Shown here piece after piece: positions 1 through 8,692 of a stretch of 64,000 bases of DNA. The notes beneath the pieces were generated by a model, which saw only the letters and a list, made by a program, of their open reading frames with translations, did not search any database and was not told the origin of the DNA. The position numbers and the translations under genes are program-made. This DNA comes from Nocardia acididurans (GTDB taxonomy: Bacteria > Actinomycetota > Actinomycetes > Mycobacteriales > Mycobacteriaceae): the NCBI RefSeq assembly GCF_016741815.1, contig NZ_JAERRJ010000001.1:558001-622000 (forward strand), in the 5' to 3' direction. Each line of letters opens with the position of its first letter. The first letter of the stretch is position 1.

Positions 1-376
1 CGCGGTCGCCGCGGTAGGCCGGAGTGAGTTCGGTATGCAGGCGAATCTTGGTGTTGGCGGGCAGATTCAGCGTGTGCGTGCGATGCCGGGCGTGCGCGCT
101 GGGCGGCCAGTCGTCCCACAGCGTGGCGCGCAGCGTGCGCGCGCCCGCGTTGAGCACCGTCAATTCCACCTCGGCGCTGCGTCCGGTGCGGACGGTGGTG
201 AGCGGCTCCCGCGAGAGCTCCACCGCCGCAAGCGAACCCAGGGCGAGCAGATCCGCCGCGACCAGCGCCAGCAGGACTCCGCTCGCGAGGCCCACGCCCG
301 CCCACGACGGCATGACCAGGGCGACGAACAGCGCCGCGAGCCCCGCCAGAACGGCCAGCCGGCCGGTGACGACCAC
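1..376 (-). CDS. DUF58 domain protein, N-terminal part (runs off the left edge)
   Basis: Only the first 125 codons are in the window. Reading leftward from a GTG at 376, the protein opens with two hydrophobic segments (roughly residues 5-22 and 26-45). A beta-rich stretch follows with the features of DUF58 proteins, including the ELSREPLTTVRTGRSAEVEL segment. The frame is open to base 1. The MoxR stop lies at 379-381, only 2 bases before this GTG, so the genes are probably translationally coupled. DUF58 proteins are VWA-like membrane-anchored partners of MoxR AAA+ ATPases; their substrate is mostly unknown. The exact start is inferred, since no clear ribosome site separates the two genes. Confidence 0.75.
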   Translation of the reverse strand, partial: MVVTGRLAVLAGLAALFVALVMPSWAGVGLASGVLLALVAADLLALGSLAAVELSREPLTTVRTGRSAEVELTVLNAGARTLRATLWDDWPPSAHARHRTHTLNLPANTKIRLHTELTPAYRGDR

Positions 377-378
377 GG

Positions 379-1365
379 CTACACCGGGACGGGGACGGAC
401 ATCAGCAACGAGGTCAGCACGCCCTCGGCGGTGACGCCCTCCACCTCGTGTTCGGGCCGCAGGTGCAGGCGGTGCCGGAGTACTGCCACCGCAACGGCTT
501 TCACATCGTCGGGGGTGACGTAGCCACGCCCGTTCAGCCAGGCGAAGGCCCGCGACGCCGCCATGAGCGCGGTCGCGCCGCGCGTGGACGCGCCGTGCGC
601 GACGGCGGGGGAGGTCCGGGTGGCGCGGCACAGGTCCACCGTGTACGCCAGCACCTCCGGGCTGATGGCCACCTGCGTGATGGCCTGCCGGGCGGCCGCG
701 ATGTGCGCGGGTCCGGCCACCGGCCGCAGCCCCGCCGCGGTCAGGTCGCGCGGATCGAATCCGGCGGCATGCCGCTGCAGAATCCGGAATTCGTCGTCCC
801 GCCCGGGCAATTGGACGTCGACCTTGAACAGGAACCGGTCCAGCTGCGCCTCCGGCAGCGGGTAGGTGCCCTCCTGCTCGATGGGGTTCTGGGTGGCGAT
901 GACGATGAACGGGTCGGGCAGCGGCTGCGGTACGCCGTCCACCGAAACCTGCCGCTCCTCCATGGATTCCAGCAGCGCGGACTGGGTTTTCGGTGGGGTG
1001 CGGTTGATTTCGTCGGCGAGCAGCAGATTGGTGAACACCGGTCCGCGCCGGAAGGTGAACTCCGCCGAGTGCGGGTCGTAGATCTGCGAGCCGGTGACGT
1101 CGCCGGGCATCAGGTCCGGTGTGAACTGGATGCGGCTGTGCTCCAGGGCCAGGGCGGTGGCCAGCGCCCGGACCAGCAGTGTCTTGGCCACGCCGGGAAC
1201 GCCTTCGAGCAGGACGTGGCCGCGGCAGAGCAGTCCGAGTACCAGGTACAGGACCGCCTGATCGTTGCCGACGACCGCTTTGCCGATTTCGGCGCGCAGC
1301 GCGAGCAGCGCCTGCTGGGCCTGTTCGGCGGTCGGGGCGTCGTGGTTGGTGTCCACTGTGGTCAC
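379..1365 (-). CDS. MoxR-family AAA+ ATPase
   Basis: A 328-residue MoxR-type AAA+ ATPase, thought to act as a chaperone for maturation of VWA/DUF58 partners. Walker A is GVPGVAKT at residues 55-62. A Walker B-like LLLADEINR follows near residue 120, then the MoxR hallmarks ESMEERQVS and ATQNPIEQEGTYPLPEAQ. The C-terminal lid domain contains the RGATALM helix. The GTG at 1365 is chosen because it overlaps the upstream stop as GTGA and has AGGTCTT-type purines upstream. A longer open frame to 1716 only shadows the upstream gene. MoxR, DUF58 and DUF4129 genes commonly form one operon in actinobacteria. Confidence 0.93.
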   Translation of the reverse strand: MTTVDTNHDAPTAEQAQQALLALRAEIGKAVVGNDQAVLYLVLGLLCRGHVLLEGVPGVAKTLLVRALATALALEHSRIQFTPDLMPGDVTGSQIYDPHSAEFTFRRGPVFTNLLLADEINRTPPKTQSALLESMEERQVSVDGVPQPLPDPFIVIATQNPIEQEGTYPLPEAQLDRFLFKVDVQLPGRDDEFRILQRHAAGFDPRDLTAAGLRPVAGPAHIAAARQAITQVAISPEVLAYTVDLCRATRTSPAVAHGASTRGATALMAASRAFAWLNGRGYVTPDDVKAVAVAVLRHRLHLRPEHEVEGVTAEGVLTSLLMSVPVPV

Positions 1366-2447
1366 AAGACCTCCGATTCGATCCATTCGAGTTGTGCGGC
1401 CACGATTTCCAGGGTGACCCGGTCGGCGACCGGGTCGTAGAGGGCGGCGTGCACCTGCGCCGGATCGGCTCCGGTGCGGGTGCTGACCGCGAGGGTCACC
1501 ACGTCGGGTGTGGTGTCGGCGGTGACGTTGAGGACGGGCCGCAGCCGTCGCAGGGTCGCCGCCCGCAGTTTGGCCGCGATGTGGTCGTAGTCGCGGGATT
1601 TGCGGTAGAGCCCGGCCTGTCCGTCGAGCAGTTCGTTGGCGGGGGCCTCGACCGGATGGGGTTCGGCGACGACCGTGCCGCGCCGGCGACCGCGCCAGCC
1701 GAGGATGATCAGCCACGCGATGAAGGCTTGCAATCCGCCGAAGACGGCCCAGCCGCCGTTGGCGAAGATGGAGTCGTCGCCCGCGCCGTAGTCGGGTTCG
1801 TCGATGTCGGGAGCGTCGGGCGGGCTGTCGGGCAGGTCGGGCTTATCGGGCGGGTCGGGCACGGTGGGCGTGCCGAGTTTGATGAGCAGCCACACGACGA
1901 GGATGACGCCGATGGCGCCGCCGACGGCCGCCCAGAATCGCCAATCGCTCAGGAAGGCGGGCATTTCCACGGGTCCGCGCTCGCGCTTTTCCCGCTTCTT
2001 TCTGGGTTGCCGTGTCTTGCGGCGTTTTTCGGCGATCTCGGTGGGGGCGTCCTTGGGGGCGGGCGCGACCGAGAAACGGTCGGCCTGCTCGAGTCGGCGG
2101 TATTCGTCCTCGGTGGCGGTTCGTCCGCCGTAGACGATTTCGTCGAAACTGTGTGCCGCCGAGGGCAGTTCACCGGCGTCGGCCGGTAGCGCGGTGGTGG
2201 CGGCCCGCGCGGTTTCGCGGGCGGTGCGGCCGCGCTGTTCCTCGAGGACGCCGTGCTGTTCGAGTCCGCGGGTGACGGCGCGGTATCGCTCGCGCAGCGC
2301 GGTCGCGAAGTCGTGCCGTTGCGCGGCGAATTCGGCGGCGGCGCGGTGGGTGGCGGCGGGGCCGAGATCCGGTGTGGGCGGCACGGTTCCGTGGCCGCCC
2401 GGGCCGGTGGCCGGGTTTTCCCGCGGTGGTGCGGGTGGCTGTGTCAT
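1362..2447 (-). CDS. DUF4129-like domain joined to a DUF4350-like C-terminus, membrane protein
   Basis: This 361-residue protein is a mosaic. Residues about 34-125 look like the soluble tail normally found at the C-terminus of DUF4129 proteins (ALRERYRAVTRGLEQHGVL, a GRTA motif, then FDEIVYGGR). A Lys/Arg-rich stretch leads to membrane segment one at about 171-192. A Pro/Asp-rich linker follows to about 232, then membrane segment two at 233-251. The final 110 residues resemble the cytoplasmic tail of DUF4350 proteins (GLYRKSRDYDHIAAKLRAAT, then a final LEWIESEV). The large extracellular domain of DUF4350 is replaced by the linker. It overlaps the gene before it and the gene after it by 4 bases each (ATGA, GTGA), so co-translation is likely. 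The family assignments are from pattern memory. Confidence 0.8.
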   Translation of the reverse strand: MTQPPAPPRENPATGPGGHGTVPPTPDLGPAATHRAAAEFAAQRHDFATALRERYRAVTRGLEQHGVLEEQRGRTARETARAATTALPADAGELPSAAHSFDEIVYGGRTATEDEYRRLEQADRFSVAPAPKDAPTEIAEKRRKTRQPRKKREKRERGPVEMPAFLSDWRFWAAVGGAIGVILVVWLLIKLGTPTVPDPPDKPDLPDSPPDAPDIDEPDYGAGDDSIFANGGWAVFGGLQAFIAWLIILGWRGRRRGTVVAEPHPVEAPANELLDGQAGLYRKSRDYDHIAAKLRAATLRRLRPVLNVTADTTPDVVTLAVSTRTGADPAQVHAALYDPVADRVTLEIVAAQLEWIESEVL

Positions 2448-3322
2448 CGCTGTCCTCCGGCCGGGGGCACGCGGATATCCCAGGCCTCACGGCGGCACCG
2501 GCGGTCCACGTAGGCGACGACCTGCGCGGAGGATTCCACCATTTCCGCGAACGCGATCATGAGCAGCGATACCGAGATGAGCAGTACCGTGACGGTCCAT
2601 CGCCGGGTTCCGGTGATGCCGCTGAGGAATCCGGGGACGGCGAGCAGCGGAACCATGAGCACCAGCATCAGCCCGCGCAGATACAGCCAGACCCCGACGA
2701 TCTGCCATTCCGTGCCCTGCACGAGCATTTTCGCGCGTGCGGTCGCGGTCCGATAGGTGGCGGATTCGTCGAAGATGATCGGCACGGTGGTGAACCGTCG
2801 CGCCCGCAGCCAGGCCAGCCAGATCGCGGCGAGCGGCAGTGTGATGATCAGCGGCGTCCCCAGCGCCAGCACCCCGATGCCGATGAGGGTGAACATGGCC
2901 GAATACCCCAGCAGGGGAGCGGCTTCCGAGGACATCTGCCGCAGCGCCCATCGCCAGGTCACGGCCTGCTGCCGCACGGCGGCCAAGCCCATGGACACGG
3001 TCACGCCGCGCACGAGCAGTCGCAGCAGCCAGGCGCAGACGAGGGTGCCGATGACGGCCGACCAGCGGGTGCCGTCCTTGTCGTCTCCGGTGGCCAGCGA
3101 ACCCACGACGGTGATCCCCACGGCGATCGCCGAGGCGACCAGCACGCCGACCCCGAATACCGCGCCGAAGGTCTTGACCCGTGGCTGGATCAGCGCGAAC
3201 GGCAGATCGAGCAGTTCCCGGAACTGCATCGGACGGATCGGCACCGGCGACGGTTCGGAAAGCAGTGTCTCCCCCACCGCACCGGTCGCCTTGCCGACAT
3301 TGTCGGCGGCGGCTGGCAACAC
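2444..3322 (-). CDS. Polytopic membrane protein of the MoxR/DUF58 operon
   Basis: A 292-residue integral membrane protein with about six hydrophobic segments between residues 45 and 275. The N-terminal motif MQFRELLDLPFALIQ resembles the start of the membrane domain seen in glycerophosphodiesterase-type membrane proteins of such operons (compare M. tuberculosis Rv3689, from memory). No catalytic motif is visible. It is the first gene of the leftward operon and its stop overlaps the next start as ATGA. The GTG at 3322 is the longest start; the methionine before QFREL is a possible later one. Function unknown. Confidence 0.82.
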   Translation of the reverse strand: MLPAAADNVGKATGAVGETLLSEPSPVPIRPMQFRELLDLPFALIQPRVKTFGAVFGVGVLVASAIAVGITVVGSLATGDDKDGTRWSAVIGTLVCAWLLRLLVRGVTVSMGLAAVRQQAVTWRWALRQMSSEAAPLLGYSAMFTLIGIGVLALGTPLIITLPLAAIWLAWLRARRFTTVPIIFDESATYRTATARAKMLVQGTEWQIVGVWLYLRGLMLVLMVPLLAVPGFLSGITGTRRWTVTVLLISVSLLMIAFAEMVESSAQVVAYVDRRCRREAWDIRVPPAGGQR

Positions 3323-3369
3323 GTGGCCGAGTGTAATCGCAGTTCAGCCTTCCGTCGCTGTACTGCCCG

Positions 3370-3942
3370 CTACCGATCTCCGGTCGCTTGCCCGAGCAGC
3401 CGGGCGACGACTCGGCGGTAGAGGTCGGGGTCGGTGGGTGGCATGCCGAGCAGTGCTCGCAGGTAGACGCCGTCGCCGACGAGGCGGACGATCTCGGCCT
3501 GGACGGGGTCGGGGATTTCGTTGTCGAGGGCGGTGCGGTAGGCGTCGAAGGCCTCGTTGAGGGCGCGGTCGACTTCGTCGGCGTCGGTGTCGTGGGGGCC
3601 GTCGACGGTGCGCATGGCGGCGAGCATCGATCGGTACAGGGCCAGTTCCACGGCGTCGGATTCGTCGCCGGGGTGGGGGGTCTGCAGGTACCACTCGGCG
3701 ACGGATTTGCCTTGGGAGACTGCGGTGTTCAGCTGTTCGGTGGTACGGGATTCGAGTCTGCGGACGAGTCCGGCGAGCAGGGCGTCCTTGCTCTTGAAGT
3801 GGTAGAGCAGTCCGCCTTTGGAGACGCCGGCGGTGGCGGCGACGGCCTCGAGGGTCACCTGGGAGAGGCCCTTGTCGAGGAGCAGGGTTTCGAGGGCGTC
3901 GAGTATCCGGTCGCGGGTTCCGGACGGATCACGGGTGGTCAC
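3370..3942 (-). CDS. TetR-family repressor of the adjacent efflux pump
   Basis: A 190-residue TetR regulator. The N-terminal three-helix HTH domain is clear (residues about 9-55, with VTLEAVAATAGVSKGGLLYH). A ligand-binding region follows with WYLQTPH and a central Asp/Glu-rich part. It is transcribed divergently from the multidrug transporter starting at 4023, and two identical operators lie in the 80-bp gap. The arrangement matches repressor/pump pairs such as LfrR/LfrA of M. smegmatis. The GTG start at 3942 lies just before the first operator, so binding should also repress its own gene. The ligand is unknown. Confidence 0.93.
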   Translation of the reverse strand: MTTRDPSGTRDRILDALETLLLDKGLSQVTLEAVAATAGVSKGGLLYHFKSKDALLAGLVRRLESRTTEQLNTAVSQGKSVAEWYLQTPHPGDESDAVELALYRSMLAAMRTVDGPHDTDADEVDRALNEAFDAYRTALDNEIPDPVQAEIVRLVGDGVYLRALLGMPPTDPDLYRRVVARLLGQATGDR

Positions 3943-3947
3943 GGGAA

Positions 3948-3997
3948 TTACTGTACCGTCTGGACGGTTGGTCTGTTACTGTACCGTCTGGACGGTT
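3948..3997. promoter_or_regulatory. Two identical palindromic TetR operators
   Basis: A 22-base block is repeated exactly at 3948-3969 and 3976-3997. Each copy contains the perfect palindrome ACCGTC-TG-GACGGT (3955-3968 and 3983-3996). Centres are 28 bp apart, on nearly the same face after about 2.7 turns. The pair fills the gap between the tetR and MFS starts, so it should control both. Confidence 0.88.
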
Positions 3998-4022
3998 CAA
4001 GAACCCCTGGAAGAGAAACCTC

Positions 4023-5579
4023 ATGACCACCCACTCGATCGCTTCGACCTCGAACGTCGCCGCGCCCAAGGCACGCCCGCGTGACTGGGCCGGACTGGGT
4101 GTGCTCGCGCTGGCACTGCTCCTCGTGTCCGTCGACGCCACCGTGCTCGACCTCGCCGTACCCTCCATCAGCAGCCACCTCGCGCCCACCACACCGCAGC
4201 TGCTGTGGATCATCGACGTCTACTCGTTCGTCCTCGCCGGCCTGCTGGTGACCATGGGCACCCTCGGCGACCGCATCGGCCGCCGCCGCCTGCTGATCAT
4301 CGGCGCGGCCGGATTCGGCATCGCCTCCGCCGTGGCCGCCTGGTCGGTGAGCCCCGAAATGCTCATCGCCGCACGCGTGCTGCAGGGTGTCGCCGGCGCG
4401 ACCCTCATGCCCGCCACCCTCGGCCTGATCCGCTCCATGTTCCAGAACGCGCGCGAGCGCACCCTCGCCATCTCGGTGTGGGGCGCGATGGCCGGTTCCG
4501 GCGCGGCGGTCGGTCCCCTGCTGGGCGGCTGGCTGCTCGAGCACTTCTGGTGGGGCTCGGTGTTCCTGGTGAACCTGCCCGTGATGGCGCTGCTGATCGT
4601 GCTCGCGCCGTTCCTGGTGCCGGAGTCGCGTGACCCGAACCCGGGCCGCTTCGACCTGGTCTCGGCCGGTCTGTCCATGCTGGCGCTGATCCCGATCGTG
4701 TACGCGGTCAAGGAATTCGCCGCGCACGGCCCGGCCGTGACGCCGCTGATCGCCGCCATCGTCGGTGTGCTGGCCGGTGTCGTGTTCATCCGCCGTCAGC
4801 GCACCCTCGCAGCCCCGCTGATCGACCTGGAACTGTTCCGCCTGCCGCCCTTCCGGGCAGCGGTCCTGGCCAACCTGCTGTCGGTCTTCGCCCTGGCGGG
4901 AGTGCTGTTCTTCGGCTCCCAATACCTCCAGCTGGTCCTCGGCAAGGCCCCGCTCGCGGCGGGTCTGCTGCTGATCCCCGGCACCATCGGCTCGATGGCG
5001 GGCGCGCTGTTCGCGGCGTGGCTGGTCCGGCACTGGCGTCCGGTCTCGGTCCTGGCCGGCGCCCTGGTGACGGCCGCCCTCGGCGCCCTGATGTTCTGGA
5101 TGCTGGGCGCCAACCCCGGTTCCCCCGTGCTCCCGTTCATCATCGGCTTCCTGCTGATCGGCCTGGGCGTCGGTGTGGCCCTGACGGTTTCGTCCGACAT
5201 GATCGTCAGCACCGCCCCCGCCGAACGCGCGGGCAATGCCGCCGCCATCTCCGAAACGGCCCTCGAAGCCGGTGTGGCCCTGGGCGTCGCCACCCTCGGC
5301 AGCGCCGTCATGGCCACCTACCGCCACGGCCTCGACCCGGCCTCGATCCCGTCCGGCCAACTGGACGCGGCCCGCGAATCCCTGGGCGGCGCGGTCGAAA
5401 CAGCCCGCACCCTGCACGAACCCGCGGCCACGACCCTGCTGGAGGCGGCGCACACCGCCTTCGTCGAGGGCGTCCATCTCGCGGCGACCGGCACGACGGC
5501 GATCCTGCTGGTCACCGCCTATGTGGTGTACCGCGCGGCTAGCGGTCGTCGTGCAGCGGCGGCAGCACCGGAGGAGTGA
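4023..5579 (+). CDS. MFS multidrug efflux transporter, EmrB/QacA (DHA2) type
   Basis: A 518-residue transporter with about 14 predicted membrane helices, expected to be a drug/proton antiporter in the cytoplasmic membrane. The family motifs are visible: LLVSVDATVLDLAVPSI in helix 1, GDRIGRRRLLIIG in the first cytoplasmic loop, the ARVLQGVAGATLMPATL segment, and the motif C-like GAAVGPLLGGWLLEH. Length is usual for the 14-helix family. It is divergent from a TetR gene with twin operators, so induction by its own substrates is likely. Its last 41 bases overlap the convergent gene at 5539. Confidence 0.94.
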   Translation: MTTHSIASTSNVAAPKARPRDWAGLGVLALALLLVSVDATVLDLAVPSISSHLAPTTPQLLWIIDVYSFVLAGLLVTMGTLGDRIGRRRLLIIGAAGFGIASAVAAWSVSPEMLIAARVLQGVAGATLMPATLGLIRSMFQNARERTLAISVWGAMAGSGAAVGPLLGGWLLEHFWWGSVFLVNLPVMALLIVLAPFLVPESRDPNPGRFDLVSAGLSMLALIPIVYAVKEFAAHGPAVTPLIAAIVGVLAGVVFIRRQRTLAAPLIDLELFRLPPFRAAVLANLLSVFALAGVLFFGSQYLQLVLGKAPLAAGLLLIPGTIGSMAGALFAAWLVRHWRPVSVLAGALVTAALGALMFWMLGANPGSPVLPFIIGFLLIGLGVGVALTVSSDMIVSTAPAERAGNAAAISETALEAGVALGVATLGSAVMATYRHGLDPASIPSGQLDAARESLGGAVETARTLHEPAATTLLEAAHTAFVEGVHLAATGTTAILLVTAYVVYRAASGRRAAAAAPEE

Positions 5580-5835
5580 GCAGGTCCTCCAGCGGGGTGG
5601 GTCCGGTGTAGGTGCGGCAACCGCACCGGGCCCACACGGTCATTCCCCATCCGGTCTTGCGCGGGGATTCGAAGTGGCATTCCCCGGCTTTGCGATCGTG
5701 CAGGGAGAGGTCGTGGCCGCAGCCGCACACGGCGGGGGCCGGGGTGGGCTGGTTCGAGCGGCGGCCGAATCGTCCGGCGGCCCAGCCCAGGCCGACGAGT
5801 CCGGCGCCTACGACGAGGCTGATCGGATCGAGCAT
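5539..5835 (-). CDS. Small Cys-rich membrane-anchored protein
   Basis: A 98-residue protein with one N-terminal hydrophobic helix (residues about 4-20). A cytoplasmic part carries clustered cysteines and histidines: VCGCGHDLSLHD, ECHF, then RCGCR. These could form a zinc-ribbon-like metal site. Similar short proteins recur in actinobacteria, but I know no function. A GGAAGC purine run precedes the ATG. AT-rich TATACGTATA sequence at 5856-5865 could be its promoter. Its 3' end overlaps the transporter's by 41 bp, tail to tail. Confidence 0.72.
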   Translation of the reverse strand: MLDPISLVVGAGLVGLGWAAGRFGRRSNQPTPAPAVCGCGHDLSLHDRKAGECHFESPRKTGWGMTVWARCGCRTYTGPTPLEDLLTPPVLPPLHDDR

Positions 5836-5918
5836 GCTTCCAGGGTACGTACTCGTATACGTATATAGCGGCCTGAATCGGGCGATCGGGACGCGCGGCG
5901 GCCCCTGAAAACCGCTGT

Positions 5919-5959
5919 GGCCCGGCAGTTTCCGTGTTCTACGTGAAACATGCCGGGCC
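5919..5959 (-). terminator. Terminator hairpin of the DUF4407 gene
   Basis: GGCCCGGCA (5919-5927) pairs with TGCCGGGCC (5951-5959), and GTTTC (5928-5932) with GAAAC (5945-5949), with one bulged A at 5950. On the minus strand a GGTTTT run follows the stem. It lies 17 bp past the stop of the gene ending at 5976. Confidence 0.75.
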
Positions 5960-5975
5960 GCAGTCGTGTCCGGGG

Positions 5976-7847
5976 TCAGTTCTGGGGCTTGCCCGGGGGG
6001 AGTTCGCGCTGGGCGCGGCGGCCCAGTTCCTGCTGTTGCCGGGCGGTCAGTTCGTCCTGAGACGGGGGCTGGGGGAGGCCGTAGCCGTGGTCGACCACGG
6101 GGGCCTGGGGGAGCTGCTGGTAGTACTGCGGCGAGTAGTAGCCCGGCTGGGGGTGGGCCGGGGTGGGGACGCGCTCGGAGTAGACGTGCTGTGCGCCCGG
6201 GGGGAGCTGGTAACCGAGTTGGGGCTGGGTGGCGTAGACCTGCTGGGGCTGCGCGTAGACCTGCTGCTGTTGCTGGGGCTGGGCGGAATCCTCGGAGTCG
6301 ACGGTCACCTTGCGGGTGCGGCGCAGGGTGAAGGTGATCTCCTCGGCCTCTTCGAAAGCCTGGCGGACGGTGCGCAGGGGATGCGTCGCCGTGTCGATGG
6401 CGTTCGCGACGAAGGACGGCACCAGGGGGCGGATCCAGCGGGCGGCGGTATCGGTGAACGGGACCGTGCCGATGATCGGGAGTTCCAGGCCGCCACCGGA
6501 TTTCTGGGCGGGTACCTGCTGGGCGGCCGCCGGAGCGGGCGCGGGTGCCGGAACGAGGGCGCCGCCCGCGGTGACCGGGGTGACGACCCCGGGCATGAGC
6601 TGGGCGGGCAGGTTCGGCGACTGAGTCAAGTTCCCCTCCTGAGACTGTCCGCCGGCCGAAGCGCCGGCGGGTAGTTCATGCTGTGCGGCGCGGTCGAATT
6701 CGGCGACCGCGCGCTGTGCGGGTTCGGTGACGCCGATCTCGAAGTTGCCGATCGACGCGATGATGCGTTTGCGCTGCCGTTCCCCTTCGATGGCGGTGTC
6801 GGCGTGCGCTTCGAGTTTCACCGCGGTGAGCTGCTGTTCGGCTCGTACCGCTTCGGTTTCGACGCGGACCTCGGCCGCTTTGACGGCGATGGCGGTGGTG
6901 GCGGCCTGGTCGATGCGGCCGGTGGCGGTGCGGGTGGCGACCGCGCGGTCGAAGGAGGTCTCGCCGCGCCAGAACCGCAGCAGCAGGGGCAGCAGGGCCA
7001 GCACGATCATCAGCAGCGCGGTCGCGAGTCGCAGGGCGAACGCACCGAAATGGTCTGTGGTGTAACCGTTCATGGCCACCCAGCGGGCGCCGAGTCCGCG
7101 GTCGCCGTCGGTGTAGGCGGCGGCGCGGGCGGCGGTGAGGGCCTGGTCCTTGTCGGTGACGGCCTGGTCGAGTCCGCCGATCTTGGCACGTTCGGCGGCC
7201 AGCAGGGTGCGGGCGTCCTCGAACATCTGGTTGGCGGTGCGTTCCTCGGGGCCGCGTCCGGGTACGCCGGTTATCGGCTGCCGCGCGCATTCGGCGGCGG
7301 CGCTGAATTCGCAGCGCGCGATGATCAGTGCTTCGTCGACGTCGGTCTGCGCCTTGGCGATTGCCTGATCGAGCGCGGTGCGATTGTTCTTCGCCTGGTC
7401 GAGTTCGGTGCGCGCGGTGACGACGCCGGGCGCGGATTCGGCTCCGCGCTGGGCGGTTTCGTCGAGCAGCCGGTCGATGGTGCCGCTGAACAGTACGGTG
7501 CAGGCCAATTCGGCGACGAGCACGCCGACGGCGACGGCCACGGCGATGCGTCCGCCGAATTCGGCTCGCGCACGCCGGGATTCATCGCGGGCGGGTGTCG
7601 ACGCCGTCGCGATGGCGCGAGATACTGCCCCTACCAACACTGTTGTGAGGAGCGCGGCGACGACGACCGCGAGCAGCGGCCAGTCGGCGGCGCTCGTGGC
7701 GAGTGCCGTGATCACTCCGGATATGGCCGCGAACAGCGCCACAATCGCGCCGGTGACCGAATAACCCCCGCGTTCGTGCGGGTCAACGAGTTCTGGGTGG
7801 GCGCCGCCGAGCCAGGGCAGCAGATCTCCGATTCCACCGGTGGGCAT
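5976..7847 (-). CDS. DUF4407 membrane coiled-coil protein
   Basis: A 623-residue protein of the DUF4407 type. It has three membrane helices in the first 120 residues and a fourth near 268-290 (LRLATALLMIVLALLPLLLR). Between them lies a long extracytoplasmic helical region with coiled-coil character (about 130-250) and two cysteines in ARCEFSAAAECAR. A second Ala/Glu/Arg-rich helical region follows at 300-390. The last 220 residues are low-complexity Gln/Pro/Tyr sequence with poly-Gln. No enzyme motif is seen. It has its own terminator at 5919. Function unknown; a structural or scaffolding role is only a guess. Confidence 0.85.
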   Translation of the reverse strand: MPTGGIGDLLPWLGGAHPELVDPHERGGYSVTGAIVALFAAISGVITALATSAADWPLLAVVVAALLTTVLVGAVSRAIATASTPARDESRRARAEFGGRIAVAVAVGVLVAELACTVLFSGTIDRLLDETAQRGAESAPGVVTARTELDQAKNNRTALDQAIAKAQTDVDEALIIARCEFSAAAECARQPITGVPGRGPEERTANQMFEDARTLLAAERAKIGGLDQAVTDKDQALTAARAAAYTDGDRGLGARWVAMNGYTTDHFGAFALRLATALLMIVLALLPLLLRFWRGETSFDRAVATRTATGRIDQAATTAIAVKAAEVRVETEAVRAEQQLTAVKLEAHADTAIEGERQRKRIIASIGNFEIGVTEPAQRAVAEFDRAAQHELPAGASAGGQSQEGNLTQSPNLPAQLMPGVVTPVTAGGALVPAPAPAPAAAQQVPAQKSGGGLELPIIGTVPFTDTAARWIRPLVPSFVANAIDTATHPLRTVRQAFEEAEEITFTLRRTRKVTVDSEDSAQPQQQQQVYAQPQQVYATQPQLGYQLPPGAQHVYSERVPTPAHPQPGYYSPQYYQQLPQAPVVDHGYGLPQPPSQDELTARQQQELGRRAQRELPPGKPQN

Positions 7848-8305
7848 GGTGTGGTTCCCCCTGCCGAAACCGTCGCTTGTTCGTTGTCCCAGCGTGACAC
7901 TCCGAGCCGGTTTCCACCGACTGCGGCGGCTGGGATGTGGCCAGCCTCACAGTGGCTTGTTTCCGGCGTGTGACGTGGCTTTGATCACGCCCGGACCGGC
8001 GCGGATATCGGGATTTTCGGTGATCCAGCGCATACCGAGCGTTTGCTGCGGGTGTGCTCGAGTCCACAACCAGGAAAGATTCCGTACGGTCGGCAGGTTG
8101 ACGTCCCGCACGCCCAGGACGCTCGCGGTGTGAGTTCGCCAAGTCCGGAAAGTTAGCCGTCTTTCGCCCGGTTTGCCGGAACCCCTTGCGGGGAAATCTG
8201 TTTCATTGCAGGTGAGAGGGCATGTCAACGTTCGATCGAGGCGGCATCGAATCGTGACCGTTCAACACGCGTTCAGTGGTGAACTCAACTGAAACAGCTC
8301 TGCAC
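7848..8305. other. Non-coding region upstream of gltB
   Basis: About 460 bp with no convincing gene. A 93-codon minus frame (7947-8228) has weak codon bias and no ribosome site. The right end carries nested inverted repeats: GTTCA-GTGG-TGAAC (8271-8284) and TTCAGT/ACTGAA (8272-8293). They lie just upstream of the proposed gltB -10 box and could be an operator. Confidence 0.5.
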
Positions 8306-8692
8306 CCCTGCTTTACACTGGAGAACGCGCAGGTAGTGGAGGACCGATGAAGAAGCCCAGCTAGAAGCTGTTATTAGTGCAACCTAAGTTGGTTGGGCTT
8401 TCGTCCTGACTTATCGTTTGCTCTTAACGCCGAACTCGACAAGCTCGGCATATCTCCCCATACGGTCAGAGGCCCACCAGGCGCTCAGCCTAGCGGGCGA
8501 CAAGGCGCGGTAGGTGACCAACTTGTGAGGGTTGAGTTACCACCGAGCACCCGACTACCTAACCAGAGCGGGTGGACAACTGGAGAGCGACTGCACGGGA
8601 GGACCATCAGCGCAGCTGGTCTCCGAAACGTCCGGGCGCAGTCTAGACGGAGGCGTTCGAGAAGGCCGCAATTCTTCGAAGGCCTGTTTTTT
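8306..8692 (+). promoter_or_regulatory. Promoter and long structured leader of gltB with terminator-like hairpins
   Basis: A -10 box TACACT lies at 8314-8319, predicting a transcript start near 8326 and a leader of about 380 nt. Features in order: GGAGGA (8338-8343) before a five-codon frame MKKPS (8347-8364); a 7-bp stem AAGCCCA/TGGGCTT (8353-8359 with 8394-8400); a hairpin GGAGGACCA/TGGTCTCC (8598-8606 with 8617-8624); finally AGGCC/GGCCT (8663-8667 with 8681-8685) followed by a GTTTTTT run (8686-8692), a classic intrinsic terminator 15 bp before the gltB ATG. A competing GAAG/CTTC pair (8661-8664 with 8674-8677) could break that stem. This suggests control by attenuation or a riboswitch. 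It matches no class I can name. Confidence 0.6.

Noticed and set aside
7947..8228. A 93-codon minus-strand frame upstream of gltB with some protein-like segments
   Set aside because: No ribosome site, weak third-position GC, and no recognised family; kept as non-coding.
8560..8585. Possible T-box antiterminator (GGGTGGACA) in the gltB leader
   Set aside because: The following bases do not fit the T-box core, and the sequence is over 70 bases from the terminator hairpin.
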